Assembly (NCBI GenBank): GCA_028583405.1 | Contig: CM053247.1 | Coordinates: 14,190,063-14,254,062, forward strand | Source: Pogonophryne albipinna | Taxonomy: Eukaryota; Chordata; Actinopteri; Perciformes; Artedidraconidae | Direction of reading: 5' to 3' | DNA: 64,000 bases | Shown: piece after piece, positions 38,239 to 49,136 of the stretch | Numbering within the stretch: position 1 is the first letter of the stretch | Layout of the letters: the number at the start of each line of letters is the position of its first letter | Notes under the pieces: generated by a model | Told to the model about the DNA's origin: nothing | Seen by the model: only the letters and a program-made list of their open reading frames with translations | Databases searched by the model: none | Made by a program: the position numbers and the translations under genes

Positions 38239-38620
38239 GGGGCCCTGTCATGCTGATTTGCAGGTTTCGTTATTGTTTAGTGCCTTTACTGTGACATGTT
38301 TCCATGCTCAAAAAGGTCTTTATCCATCTCATACTGCCTGTGCTGCAGCACCTCTTTTCACCCTCTGTCTGAAACCAGAGCCCAGTCAGCCGGCCGGCTC
38401 TGTTGTGATTGGTCAACCGCTTAGAGATGTCCCGCCCCTTAGCCTATTATGTACAATGTGTTGGAGCGCTAGTCAATAGAAGTGTTACATAGTGATGTCA
38501 CTATGTAAAGGGAAGTAAACCAAGGACTACACACAGGGCGTTTCAGGCAGGGGCGGAGTGTGTGGGAGGGAAACTTCCTCTGGAGGGAACTTTTGTTTTT
38601 CAGTGGAGAAGAAAACAACT
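38239..38620 (+). repeat. Probable dispersed teleost repeat fragment
   Basis: It begins GGGGCCCTGTCATGCTGATT and contains CTGCAGCACCTCTTTTCACC, CTCTGTCTGAAACC and TGTGATTGGTCAACCGCTT, wording I associate with a common fish interspersed repeat. No matching second end or target duplication was found, so class and boundaries are uncertain. The ORF 38084-38479 across it has no recognisable domain. Confidence 0.4.
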
Positions 38621-41312
38621 AGCACTTGTATGTCACGAAGGAATCGATACAAAACTTGATTGATTGCCACTCCTGCGTGTCCTTGAATTCAGCTGAAGCT
38701 TCACCTTCCCCACGTCCTTGAGTCACGGTGGATGGCGGCAGATGTTTCTCGAGGAGGAGTCTGCTGCTTGCGTTCATTTGTCTAGCGCAAGGCTCTTTGT
38801 AAACACTTAATCTAAATGGCCCCAGAAACAACTGAGCCAATGAGAGCCATGCTACACTGCATACAGCAATTTAAGGGAGTGGTTAATATGTGGATTATCT
38901 TGAGTTCAATAAACCTCAGAAATGAGTCTCAAAAGTCATATTGATAATGGACCAACAGTCTCGAACACAAAGACATTATATTTAGAATTATATTAACATA
39001 CAGGAGTGAGAGAAAAGCAGCAACTTATAACAATTGAAGAACCTGGATCCTGTGAATGTTTTTTGTTTTTGCTTGACCAAATAATTAATAATCATTACAT
39101 TTAGTTCTTCAAAGAAGAGCTGCCAGGAAAAACATATATTTTTTGGATCTTCCCTATGGATTTATTTTTAGAAAGATTTGATATGTCTAGTGCTTGGGGA
39201 TTGAGAAGATTGAAGCTTGTTTCTCACTTGATGGAGGATCAAAACAAATCTGAGAGGCTTGGCTCAAAGCTGGTTGGAGTTTACAATACAAATGTAATAG
39301 TAAGTAGTGAAAGGAACTTGACGTTTAACAAATGAAAGGTTAAGGTTGACTTTCCTTGAGTTGCTAGTCACAAAGGCACCTTCTGTGTGGACTGGGAATA
39401 CGGATGCATTGTTCATTGGATAAGCTTCAATTATGAATCCATAAAACTCTTCTGTGTACATGTAGAAATATATTTCTGTCTGTATCTGAGTAAATGCCAG
39501 TGCAGTAGTTGTAGTGCATCATGTCTCCATGCCAACTCCCTCCTCTACCTTATTTACTACCCTATATGATGTTAACACTCCATCACTTCTACATTCATTC
39601 TACATCAATTCAGGTTTATCCTACACCAGACACCATTTCCAGATTTCCAAATGAAGCAAATGTTAAACCTCCTTATCAAAGGCAAGGTGAAGCTGCCGGA
39701 GTGAGTTGCATTCAACATGATGTTATTGTACATCTCTCCTTTACCCTGTACCACCCTACATGCTCGCTCACACCCACCTGTCTTTGCTTCTTATGAGATT
39801 CAGTTGGTCTGCACTTGAAAGGCTCACTCAGTGAACCTGTGGTGCTTCAAAGGCCCTCATCTCCCTTCGCACATCAGTCATTTTCAGAGAGAAAATTAAG
39901 CGGACCTCTGGACAGCAATCAAGCTATTCAACAGATGGAATCAGACAAGTTTCGTTTATTGGTAATGACTTGTGCAAAACATGCCTTTTTGGAAAGGATT
40001 TGTTTGGACTGGTATTTTTGTGCGAGAACGCTCATGCACGCTTCCTCTGGTCCGGAGAAATATACCTGCAGTGACATCATTTGGTCACACAGTCGCAGCT
40101 ACTCAGATCCCAAATGCTCAGTGATCAATATTTCACTTAATAGAGTAAAACAGGTCTCTTAGTACTCTCTAAGTACCCATACTCAATTGAATTATAGAGA
40201 ATCCCTAAGATAAATAAAAACACTTTTCCTAACATAGTTTTTCTCACAAGAATCCAAAATGTTTTAATTATCAGGATAAAAAAAGGATATTATTAAACAA
40301 TCAATTCTTACATTCATAAAGGTAATATTTTGTAGGGATTACTGCCCAAGTGTACATTGAACACAGTGAAAGATTACAGGTTATGTTTTGTACATTATAT
40401 GTGTTGGCACAGTAGAAAATATACAATTATTACAGCCAATAGAAATGCACAACACAGATTCCAAGGCTTAAGCTATGGGCGCTGGCAGGGGATGGGGTGT
40501 ATCACAGATCTATCTCCCCCTCTGAGAGAGGCCATGTTGTCATCAGCCTCAACTTCAGTGACACTCACTGGCATGCGATCTGCTTTGTACTTTAAAACAG
40601 TCCCGATAGGATTTCATCATCCTGTTGTGATGGGATCATCTGGTATAGGACATTCAGCTCACAGATAATCTTGCTTGTGTTTGTTGTGAGAGGGAATCAG
40701 GATGCATTTGCGTGCAGTTGTGTGATGCCAGCCATGAGTCATGTGGATTATTTTACCCCACTCATTCTGTGAGGGTTATTTGCCGGAAAATAATTTAGGA
40801 AAACAATTTTTTTATGAATTGAAAGGTATAGAAAACTGTAGAAAAGTAAGCAACTTTTACACTGGGGCATCACATGTAAAAATTGATAGATAACTATATT
40901 GCCTCCAGCAAGGACTATGGCACAAAAACAAATTTTCACAATTCTCTTTAGTTGCGCTCACAGCCTTGAAAAGTGAAATTTGAAATGGACAAAGAACCAC
41001 TATTAACCTAAATACTTTAGATATGTTGTAATACTTTGAGCACCACGACAGGATCGTCAACCCTGTTGCCTGGAAAGCATGTCAAGATTGATTGTTTTTC
41101 ACTTTTGTTCAGTACCAATGCTTCTGTTTTGTGTTATCCGCTTCGAACAATGCTTGTTTTTTTAATTATCTTGTTCCACTGAATGTGTGCATAGCAACTG
41201 CACTATGGCTAAGCTCAGGGTAAGGTCGTGGTTAAAGTTAATAAAAAACCCAACGCTTAATTGGTCACTTTTGAATGCACACTGCTCCACCACACTGACT
41301 GCCACAGGCACG
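38621..41312 (+). other. Intron without recognised features
   Basis: Non-coding. Several ORFs of 60-115 codons on both strands show no domain, signal or splice context. Nothing was recognised. Confidence 0.5.
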
Positions 41313-41320
41313 CTCTGTAT

Positions 41321-41780
41321 TAGGGTGGTCCTTAAAATTGAAAGTCGGAAAGTCTAAGCTCCAACCCCCAGAATTCATTCTATTAGTCAAGAACACTCTT
41401 TTCATCAATCTGACAACATTTACCCCTCCCTCATCGACCTGGGCTGCCACACCAGCAGCCATGGTGCTGCAACTGAGGCTAAACTTCAAGGTCGATGAGG
41501 GAGGGGTAAATGTTGTCAGATTGAGGAACAAATTCACCAGGAGAGTTTTCATGACTAATAGAATGAATTCTGGGGGTTGGAGCTTAGACTTTCCGACTTT
41601 CAATTTTAAGGACCACCCTACGTGAGGCTAAACTTCAAGGTTGATGAGGGAGGGGTAAATGCTGTTGGAATTTGAATAAAATTCACCAGGAGAGTTTTCT
41701 TGACTATCATAACGAATGACGGTGGTTGGAGCTTAAAATAAATGAATTTGAAAATGTGCATGGCACTAAGGACCACCCTA
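41321..41780. mobile_element. Palindromic hAT-like foldback with duplicated right arm
   Basis: The left arm (41321-41440) starts TAGGGTGGTCCTTA. 41489-41620 is its inverted copy ending TAAGGACCACCCTA. 41621-41780 repeats the right arm in diverged form with the same terminus. Flanks CTCTGTAT (41313-41320) and CTCTGAAT (41781-41788) are an 8-bp duplication with one mismatch, placing the outer boundary at 41780. The palindrome makes both strands encode similar peptides starting MKVGKSKLQPPEFILLV, which is a by-product and not evidence of a gene. Confidence 0.82.
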
Positions 41781-41788
41781 CTCTGAAT

Positions 41789-42177
41789 GTATGTACTTAT
41801 CTTTGGCATTGCATTTAAATTGCGAGCTCTAGAATTGTCCAATATGGACCTATTTCCCATGACCACTGGGATGTTGAGAATCCATTAACCTCTGTTGTAT
41901 AAGGTGGAGGAAGAAATATCAGAGACGGATACCCCAACTTGGCAAATAAAACTTAAACTATCTGTGTTGGTAGATAATACAAGAGGGAAGCAAAAAGTAA
42001 CTTTTCGAAATTGAGTGGAATAACCTTTTAACTCTCAGCAAACGCAATATATTCTGTAAATACAATTCCAAAAGTCCAAACATTGGAAGAAATATTAGAA
42101 TCTCTGCTGCTGCTGAGATTCCCCATTTCATATCACTGAAGACTGACGTGCCCCCTCTGTTCTGTCTCTGCTCGCAG
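41789..42177 (+). other. Intron end before the small-exon cluster
   Basis: Non-coding. It ends in a C/T-rich tract and the acceptor CTCGCAG. Nothing else was recognised. Confidence 0.5.
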
Positions 42178-42261
42178 CCCCTCCTTTGATGAGGAGCTCT
42201 CCCCTCGGCCCAAGAGGAAGAAGAAAAAGCGAAAGTCTGAGCGTAAGAGGAAAAGGAAAAG
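42178..42261 (+). CDS. srrm4: srrm4 exon, Lys/Arg-rich (84 nt)
   Basis: Acceptor CTCGCAG, donor AAAAG|GTCAGT. The exon is 84 nt, symmetric in phase 2. It encodes SPSFDEELSPRP followed by a run of Lys and Arg, a nuclear-localisation-like and RS-related composition typical of the SRRM4 N-terminal third. The next intron is only 108 bp, so this exon belongs to a cluster of four tiny exons within 670 bp. Confidence 0.9.
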
Positions 42262-42369
42262 GTCAGTTCCCAAAATGATATGACTCTAAACTAAACAAAC
42301 TAAGAAAATGTGTACAGGAAGAAGCTTGGTTCTCTCTATAGTTCATGTTTATTTGTTCTCCGGCTTTAG

Positions 42370-42450
42370 GTCTCCTTCCTACAGCCTGTCCCCGCTGAGG
42401 AAGAAGAAAAAGAAGAAGAAGAAGAGCTCCAAGAAAAGCAAACGGCATAG
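42370..42450 (+). CDS. srrm4: srrm4 exon, SPSYS-LSP-poly-Lys (81 nt)
   Basis: Acceptor CGGCTTTAG, donor CATAG|GTAGTT; +4 to +6 of the donor are off consensus. The exon is 81 nt, symmetric in phase 2. It encodes RSPSYSLSPLR, eight Lys and then SSKKSKRHR, closely resembling the SSYSPSP-Lys-run-SSKKHKRR block known in mammalian SRRM4. This is one of the best clues for srrm4 over srrm3. Confidence 0.9.
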   Translation, partial: VSFLQPVPAEEEEKEEEEELQEKQTA

Positions 42451-42538
42451 GTAGTTCTTGCTTTCTACAACAATATTGGAAATATGGCATGACATTTATT
42501 TTAAGATAACTGAAATCCTCTTTTTTCCCCTGTTCCAG

Positions 42539-42565
42539 GTATACCTCCAAAAAGTCAAAGCACAG
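42539..42565 (+). CDS. srrm4: srrm4 27-nt microexon
   Basis: A T/C tract ends TGTTCCAG at 42538, and the exon closes CACAG before GTATGT. It is 27 nt and symmetric in phase 2, encoding RYTSKKSKH plus a split Ser/Arg codon. The frame connects exactly to both neighbours. Mammalian SRRM4 has a matching SFSKKRRH-like octet between the poly-Lys block and the SSSS block, which supports it as a real exon. It sits at the upper size limit usually used for microexons. Confidence 0.82.
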
Positions 42566-42792
42566 GTATGTGTTTGATTACAAATGTATGCCTTTCAAAT
42601 GGTTGAATATTCATTTGAAAGAGCAAACACCTGGATTAATTTGTGTCATAAAGTAGTTCATATTATAGCTTCTGCTTTCGATAAGATTTCCAACTGAAAA
42701 GCTAATTCCTTTCATGTATGAGTAAGAAAGCAGGCTGCTTGTGTAGGCTTTTTACGCCTCGCTCTTAATTCTATTCTTTTTCTTCCCACCAG

Positions 42793-42843
42793 TTCTTCAA
42801 GTTTAAAACATAAGAGGAAGGATGAGCGCAAGCACAAGAAAAG
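42793..42843 (+). CDS. srrm4: srrm4 exon, SSSS-LKHKRKDERKHKK (51 nt)
   Basis: Acceptor TCTTCCCACCAG, donor AAAAG|GTCAGT. The exon is 51 nt, symmetric in phase 2. It encodes four Ser then LKHKRKDERKHKKR, parallel to the SSSSPKSKRRDEKRHKK block of mammalian SRRM4. The following intron is 11.8 kb and loaded with nested mobile elements. Confidence 0.9.
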
Positions 42844-42940
42844 GTCAGTCTGTGATTGTTGCATTAGAATCACGTACTCTCTAAATCATACACAACTTTT
42901 TTTATTCCCTCAGCCTCCTTTTCCTCCTCCATGGTAAGCC

Positions 42941-42996
42941 GGTCAGTGTATGTTTTGGTCATTGGATTTTCTTTTCACAAATGGATATTCAAAAAC
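42941..42996. repeat. 56-bp outer inverted repeat, left
   Basis: It starts GGTCAGTGTATGTTTTGGTC and ends GGATATTCAAAAAC. It is a perfect inverted match (56 of 56) of 52853-52908, almost 10 kb away. GCC stands immediately outside both ends (42938-42940 and 52909-52911) and may be a 3-bp target duplication. Confidence 0.88.
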
Positions 42997-43333
42997 TCAT
43001 GTAGTACTGAAAAAGTCACATGAACGTGCCGGGCAGCGCGGTCCCGTGGGTTAGATGCGCGTTCATAATGCAGAGGGAAATAACTCTCAGAATAACGTTA
43101 TTAGCACATTATTACAGCTTGAGGAACGAATGTTTTTAATAAGGGCTATACAAGTGTTCATACTGGGTAGTTTATTTAGTTTAAAAAAAATTATCCAACG
43201 ATTTACAGACCATTCTTTCCCCATCTAAGTCAATGGGAAAAAGTGTTTCCGGGCCTGGCAACCAAACGGAAGTGTAGTACCGCCACCACGAATATTTTCA
43301 TCAGAGTCCGGCGCACTTCCTGGGGGCTTGTTT

Positions 43334-43764
43334 CTTACTCAATATCAAGCCACGATTATTGTTTGTATTTTAAATCGTATAATGTCGGACTTTTTTTTTC
43401 GTCTGTGAGGAAAAGAAATCGGGCTCAGAGCCTCAGAATACTGAAATCTGTATTTTTTTTAATCTTTTTTTTCCTTCTAATTTGTTATTCTTTTCTAAAT
43501 AACACACTGTTATTTACTCACCAATAACACACAATTATCCTTGTTTTTATTTATTTGTTTAATTCCATAATCTCTGGCTTTTTTGGCGTCCGTCAGGAAC
43601 TGAATTTCTAAATAAAAAGAACCGGAAACAGAGCATCATTGCGATACACAGCCACTGAACTGATTACCCAAGATCCTCAGCTATGGTTTAAGCTCGCTGA
43701 TTGGATGTTTTAGCCGCAATGCATGTAGGGATATGGTGTTCATGCCATATCAAATCCGAAAAAC
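43334..43764 (+). repeat. Inverted repeat arm of about 430 bp, left
   Basis: From CTTACTCAATATCAAGCC to TCAAATCCGAAAAAC. It matches 50039-50472 in reverse complement with scattered mismatches and small indels. A run of A follows at 43767. No coding content; the 94-codon ORF at 43243 is incidental. Confidence 0.82.
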
Positions 43765-44503
43765 TTAAAAAAAAAAAAAAATAATACTTTATTCCGAGTG
43801 TGCTTGCTTTTCTCTTTGAAAGTCATCACATAACGGCATTGTAATACACGGTTCGGCTGCATTACATATTACAGATCTGCCGTAGTTCTTTATTTATAGA
43901 GCCCTGATGAGAAGACCTTTGGAAAAACTGGAAGAAATGCCGCCAAAACTGAATACTTGACGTGGATCATAAATATATCAACATTTAAACAACATCTTAA
44001 ATTTCTCTTCACACAATACGTCTCCTTGCAGTATCAACACTAATTCGGTTGACTTTTACATTTGATCTAATTCGTAGATAGGTTATATTTACACCATAAC
44101 GGTGCACAGCTGATATAAAAGGACTTTTCTTTGAATATAAGAATGTAAATACTGAGTCTGAAATAGTATAGCAATATGCTGTAAAATTACGTGAAAACAT
44201 GAATAAAACTACACATCTTCAGATGTTATACATACATAAGTGTCCTACACTAATAATACAAAGCTATTATGGCTGTGTGTACCTTGTATGCACCGCCTAG
44301 TGGTTAAAGCACGTTATTGAATTTTTGTTTTTATGTGTTATATTTGATGAAAAAAATATTAGGAGTACATACTTTCATAGGGGGAAAGTAGAAGGTCAAT
44401 GATAGAAATATAGAATATAAAAAATCAAGAAGATACTATAAGTACGGAGCCCTGGAGGGTTCATTGAGAGAAAAATAAATAAAACGTGGCCACGTTTTAC
44501 TTT

Positions 44504-44726
44504 CTCGTGCGCACGCTTTAGTAACTCGTGCGCACGCTTTGGTAACTCGTGCGCACGAGTTACTAAAGCGTGCGCACGAGTTACTAAAGCGTGCGCACGA
44601 GTTACTAAAGCGTGCGCACGAGTTACTAAAGCGTGCGCACGAGTTATTAAAGCGTGCGCACGAGTTACTAAAGCGTGCGCACGAGTTACTAAAGCGTGCG
44701 CACGAGTTACTAAAGCGTGGCCTCGT
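44504..44726. repeat. 21-bp array, left arm
   Basis: Two to three units run in one orientation, then about eight in the opposite orientation, switching at ACTCGTGCGCACGAGTTAC near 44557. Units are contiguous with only single-base variants (for example TTATTAAAG at 44644). Confidence 0.9.
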
Positions 44727-44830
44727 TTTATTTAAATTGAGGGATTCCTGTCCATGACTCACAGTATCTGCTGCCCACAGCTGTTTTATAGAAGGAAAAC
44801 CTCCTTCACTTTATGAAATCTCTGCGGCAC

Positions 44831-45110
44831 CAGTGGCCTGTACTACGAAGCAGGATTTACTATTTACACTATTCATTCATGAAGTATGACGCTGCGCTGT
44901 CAGCACGCGTCTCCATGTTTGTGATTGGTAACCCCGTCCCTTTCACGTGAACGCGCTCTCAGCCGGACAGAGAAACCCTGGTTGATTTGCTGAGTTGATA
45001 ACCAGCTTCGTAGGACCGCTTAGCGACATCGCGTTTGTTAGGGTTAGTTAAGCCGGGTAAATCAAACATATCCAGGGTCTGTTGAACTGGCTTCGTCGTA
45101 CAGGGCACTG
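44831..45110. mobile_element. Small TIR element nested inside the foldback
   Basis: Left end CAGTGGCCTGTACTACGAAG, right end (complement) CAGTGCCCTGTACGACGAAG, 280 bp. Internal words (AGCAGGATTTAC, AACCAGCTTCGTAGGACCGC) resemble common teleost non-autonomous DNA transposons. No target duplication could be fixed. Confidence 0.6.
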
Positions 45111-45569
45111 GAGGCAGTAACGTGTAACCCAGCAGAATCTGAGAAGAGCAGCACCAGCTGCAAAGAGCTGTGCCTTTTACTGTTTACTTCACTGCGTTTC
45201 CCTTCATTAGAACCGCTGAATAGAGATCGAGGCTGCTACGTTTAACCACACACACACCTCTACACACTTCGAACTACCAGAGTATTCCCCCTCGTTTTAT
45301 GAAGGAGATGTCCTGTCACCGGGGCGCATGATGTGTGTGCGTGTCCGGTGTGTTTGTGTGTGTCCGACACCACCGGCATTTGTTTTAAAATTACCACGAA
45401 CAGTAATTTACACAAATCTGGTTCTCCATAGTTATATGTGTATTCCCAAGTGAAAGAAATTCGTTTAATCTTAATCTTGATGTGCTATAGTCCTGCCGGA
45501 GTGCACCGGAACGAACGATACTATCATAAACAAATGCCCATGCCCACACACACACAAAACGAGGCAATG

Positions 45570-45786
45570 CTTTATTAACTCGTGCGCACGCTTTAGTAAC
45601 TCGTGCGCACGCTTTAGTAACTCGTGCGCACGCTTTAGTAACTCGTGCGCACGCTTTAGTAACTTGTGCGCACGCTTTAATAACTCGTGCGCACGCTTTA
45701 GTAACTCGTGCGCACGCTTTAGTAACTCGTGCGCACGAGTTACCAAAGCGTGCGCACGAGTTATTAAAGCGTGCGCACGAGAAAGT
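45570..45786. repeat. 21-bp array, right arm
   Basis: Mirror image of the left array: about eight units, then an orientation switch near 45735, then two to three reversed units. It ends in CGTGGCCACGTTTTATTTAT. Confidence 0.9.
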
Positions 45787-46040
45787 AAAACGTGGCCACG
45801 TTTTATTTATTTTTCTCTATGAACCCTCCAGGGCTCCGTACATAAGTGATCTCTACAATAAAAAGTTTAGTGCAGGATGTACAAAGATATTAATAGGAGT
45901 AGGTGCAAAACAGAAAAACTAATTAACCTTTATTTAAACATTAAATAATACTTTAGATTAAGGTCTTCTTTTAAATAAGAAAAAAGCTTTTGGGGTATCA
46001 AAAGATAAATATTAAGCCTGACAAAGTACTTAACGTGGTC

Positions 46041-46354
46041 TGTTACAACCCGGCTCCTGGGCTGCAACAAAAAGCAGGGAGGCGAGACGAGAGGTACGAA
46101 TATACGTTTATTTGCTAAACACGTCAACTAAATGGACACCAGCAACAGGTCCCCGAAGCTGGCGCAGAGAGAGTGCCCAGAGGAGTGAGAGAGACGTATC
46201 TGGCTGGGCTCCTCCTATAACCTTTTCCCCAGGTGTAGCTCATCAGGCAGGTCTCCTCCCCGACAGGTGCGGCTCATCACCCCCGGAACCTGTGAACACC
46301 CACAAAGCACACACAAATAGACGGCACCCCACGTAGTGTGGAGGGGTCGTCACA
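46041..46354 (-). repeat. 3' LTR of the Gypsy element
   Basis: 314 bp, by eye identical to 49137-49450. It carries AATAAA on the minus strand near 46108-46113. Confidence 0.93.
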
Positions 46355-46365
46355 CTCCCCCCCAT
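46355..46365 (-). promoter_or_regulatory. Polypurine tract of the Gypsy element
   Basis: Minus-strand ATGGGGGGGAG directly before the 3' LTR, the expected place for plus-strand DNA priming. Confidence 0.8.
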
Positions 46366-46392
46366 AAGAATGGAGTTCTCCTAAGAACACCG

Positions 46393-48153
46393 TTAACCAT
46401 CTAAATAGCTAGGATCTCGTCTCCGATATTTTTCCGTGGACAGAAGACCACTCTGGTCGGTCCCTTGACCCAGCACCTGGAAGAACCCGGAATGTCCTTC
46501 CATAAACCGCAAACTCCCTTGGCAAAAACCCTGACCCCCAGGTCGCTGCCGAATTGGCCTACCTGTCTGACATGATTTAACGTGCCGAGACACATCTCTC
46601 TTCAGACCCGGCCAAAAGACATACCGCAACATGTAACCACATGTTTTACGCACACTCCGATGTCCCGACTGTCCATGCACTTTCCTGAGTACCTCCTCCC
46701 GAAATCTGACAGGAACCACAATCTGATACACTGCCTCACCCATGAAGCCTTTCCCACGTGACCACCACTTTCTGACCAGCAATCCCCCTTGCAGCTGATA
46801 ACCCCTGGTGACACCATTACCATCCTCGGTGGAGAGAACCGCCTCAAAAAACGGACTGAGGGAGACATCCGCTTTCTGCTCCATCACCAACTCACTGCGG
46901 GATACAGACAACAACCAGTCAGGAATAACCACAGAATCTATCTCACTGGCCTCTTCCCCCTGCCCAGACTCCCCCTGTGCACGACTCACAGCCCGGGTCA
47001 CCGAGCACGCCACAAACACTGCAGGAGAGCACTTGGCATTCTCCTCCGCCTTAACAATCACAGTAGGTGAAGGTGACTTCATGGTAGGTGGTGGACCCTC
47101 AGCCCACACACGGCTGCCAGCCAGGCCGTTACCCAGGATAACATCCACACCACCAATTGGCATTACAGGACGGACCCCCATGGCGACCTCACCCTGCACC
47201 AGACCTGAGTAAAGCACAACAGAATGCAGAGGAACGGGCACAACATGCATTCCCATACCTCGCATCCGGACAAAATCCCCAGTTCCAGATTTGTCAGAAA
47301 ACTGTAACACAGAGCTCAGAATATATGAGTCATACGATGCAGTGTCTCTCAAAATCTTTACCGGCACGCTGATCTCACTTCCCACCAATGACACGTATCC
47401 GGTTGACACAAATGCAGAAAACGGTGGGTCCTTCCACCCGCATGGCTCATCAATCTGCTGACCAGGAGAGATGACAGGTAACGGCACCACAGACACAGCA
47501 CAAGCAGCAGAGTTGAACTGGCCTACACAGTTCCCCCTGCTAGCCTTAGCTTTTGGACAGTCAGCCTTCCAGTGCCCTCTCTCCCTGCAGAAATGACAGA
47601 TTTCCGAATCACCCTGTGGCTGACCTCGCATCTCACGCTCACCCCTGTGCGGATTAGCTTTCTCTTCCCATCTACCTCCTGCACGATACATACCCCCTTC
47701 ATCCTGGACCCTGAAGTCGCGACCGCCCCTGTGCGTTAACACATAGTCATCTGCCAGAGCAGCAGCCTCTGCAGCAGTTTTTACCTTACGCTCGCTGATG
47801 TAAACAGCAATGTGGCTGGGCACAGAATTTTTAAATTGCTCCAACACCATTAAATCACCTAATGCGACATACGTATCCACACTCAACGAGTTACACCACC
47901 TCCCGAAAGAGGTAACTAGATCCCTGGCAAACTCAACATGTGTCTGTCTCCCAGACTTCTGCCAGGACCGGAACCTCTGTCGATAGGCCTCCGGAACCAA
48001 CTCGTAAGCCTTCAACACAGCAGTTTTAACGGTCAAATACACTTTGCTCTCCGCCACCGTTAGCGCAGAATAAGCTTCCTGGGCCCTACCTGTTAGCACA
48101 CACTGCAGCAATAAGGTGCTATTAGCATCCGACCAGTCTCTACCCTCAGCCAC
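46393..48153 (-). pseudogene. Gypsy gag (SCAN-like)-zinc knuckle-protease-integrase N-terminus
   Basis: 586 codons. Residues about 55-140 resemble a SCAN/capsid C-terminal domain (AYRQRFRSWQ, LMVLEQFKNSVPSHIAVYI, AAALADDYV). A CCHC knuckle lies at C186, C189, H194, C199. The protease-like part has LRDTAS at 268-273 (Asp270, with Ala where Gly is usual) and GVDVILGNGLAG near 335-346. The integrase zinc finger shows H493, H498 and C528, but the second Cys is replaced by Gly531. The reading then degrades, and the integrase core, RT and RNase H are missing. Known: the SCAN domain of vertebrates derives from gag of Gmr1-like elements. Confidence 0.85.
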
Positions 48154-48743
48154 ACGCTCAAAAAGGTATCCGGATCTCGTTCGTTAAACGGAGGCATAGC
48201 CCGCAGATTACCGCCAACGTCAAACGGGGTTGCTCTAAGAGGGAGATTAGAAGCCTGGCTTGCATCACCAACAGGTAAACTCAACCTCCGGACCTCTAAT
48301 TCAAGCCTTCTAATTTCTACCTCCCCCCTCGTTTTTTCCACTGCCAGCTTCTCCATCTCCAACTGCATGGCCAAAAGCTCCTTTTGCTGCTCGAACGTCA
48401 GGCCTGCATCATGGCCGCCAGACATATCGACCCTGTCTTTACCATGACCAACAGTCGACAACGCCTCCTTTAAAACCCCTTCCTCAAACAGATTTTCCCT
48501 AATAATCTCCCTCATGTTCTCCTTCATTCTCTTATCCCCAACAGCCAACCGGAAATGCTCCGCAACATAGACCAGCTGCTCACGCGAGAAATCCTCCAGC
48601 TGCTTCTCTGAAGGCGCTCTCAAAAAATCCTCCACACTCCCCATGTTGACAACACTGTATGGCAGGTTCACGCTACCTGCACCGCACACGCTACCGCGGC
48701 CTGTCCCTCTAACTGCCTCACAGGAACTAGCTAAACTCCCCAA
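48093..48743 (-). pseudogene. Gypsy gag N-terminal part, frameshifted
   Basis: The open frame starts at 48743 or, more likely, at the ATG at 48644 (MGSVEDFLRAPSEKQLEDFS). It has a charged coiled-coil-like stretch (FEQQKELLAMQLEMEKLAVE). The capsid-like reading then leaves this frame near an A-run on the plus strand at 48160-48164, and the frame ends at 48093 after unrelated residues. A one-base indel in that run explains the break. The continuation is the ORF 48153-46393. Confidence 0.82.
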
Positions 48744-49123
48744 CTAGTCTTCAGGTGCTAGTTATGGCGGGTACTTACACACTTTATACCGTAAGCTCAG
48801 CGAAGCGACCAGAAAACCGGCAACTCCACCTGTAGCCTCGGCGTGCTCCCGAGCTAATAGCTCTAACCACTTTCACACCACACTAACAGCCCCCCCTACG
48901 ACCTCCAAGGAAGACCGTACTAGACCTAACAGGGACAGATACCACGGTAACTACAATACTGTGCTCGTACTCGCTGCCATACCATCTCTGTGCATCATAA
49001 CTGCAAAACACTCACCCCTGTAACGCTACTCCCAACAAGTCAGCCGCACTCAGCGACAACAGCTGTGCAAAATCCGTCCCCACAACGGACATCTATCATC
49101 AAACGTTTCCCAGGTCCAAAGCA

Positions 49124-49134
49124 ACGAGCCCCCA
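49124..49134 (-). promoter_or_regulatory. Primer-binding site, tRNA-Pro type
   Basis: Minus-strand TGGGGGCTCGT, two bases after the 5' LTR, matches the first 11 bases of the known tRNA-Pro primer site. Similarity ends after that. Confidence 0.75.
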
Positions 49135-49136
49135 TA

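Larger units (their letters stand above)
44442..45841. mobile_element. Foldback element with 21-bp satellite arrays as terminal repeats
   Basis: The ends GTACGGAGCCCTGGAGGG and complement are flanked by ATAA on both sides (44438-44441 and 45842-45845). Each roughly 290-bp terminal repeat has a short unique edge (CGTGGCCACGTTTTA) and 9-11 units of a 21-bp repeat containing CGTGCGCACGAGTTACTAAAG. Within each arm the unit orientation flips at a palindromic GTGCGCAC centre, so each arm is also a palindrome. The interior holds another TIR element (44831-45110). No transposase. The HELLKRA peptide repeats seen in translation are by-products. Confidence 0.87.

Noticed and set aside
41265..41625. Similar proteins on opposite strands (MKVGKSKLQPPEFILLV)
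   Set aside because: The locus is a palindromic transposon, so both strands give the same reading by symmetry.
44436..44757. ORFs with HELLKRA or SCARFSN heptapeptide repeats on both strands
   Set aside because: They are translations of the 21-bp terminal-repeat arrays of the foldback element. Both strands and both arms give them, and there is no gene context.
44504..45786. CRISPR-like array of short palindromic repeats
   Set aside because: Units are contiguous with no spacers, and the context is a fish intron with a foldback transposon.
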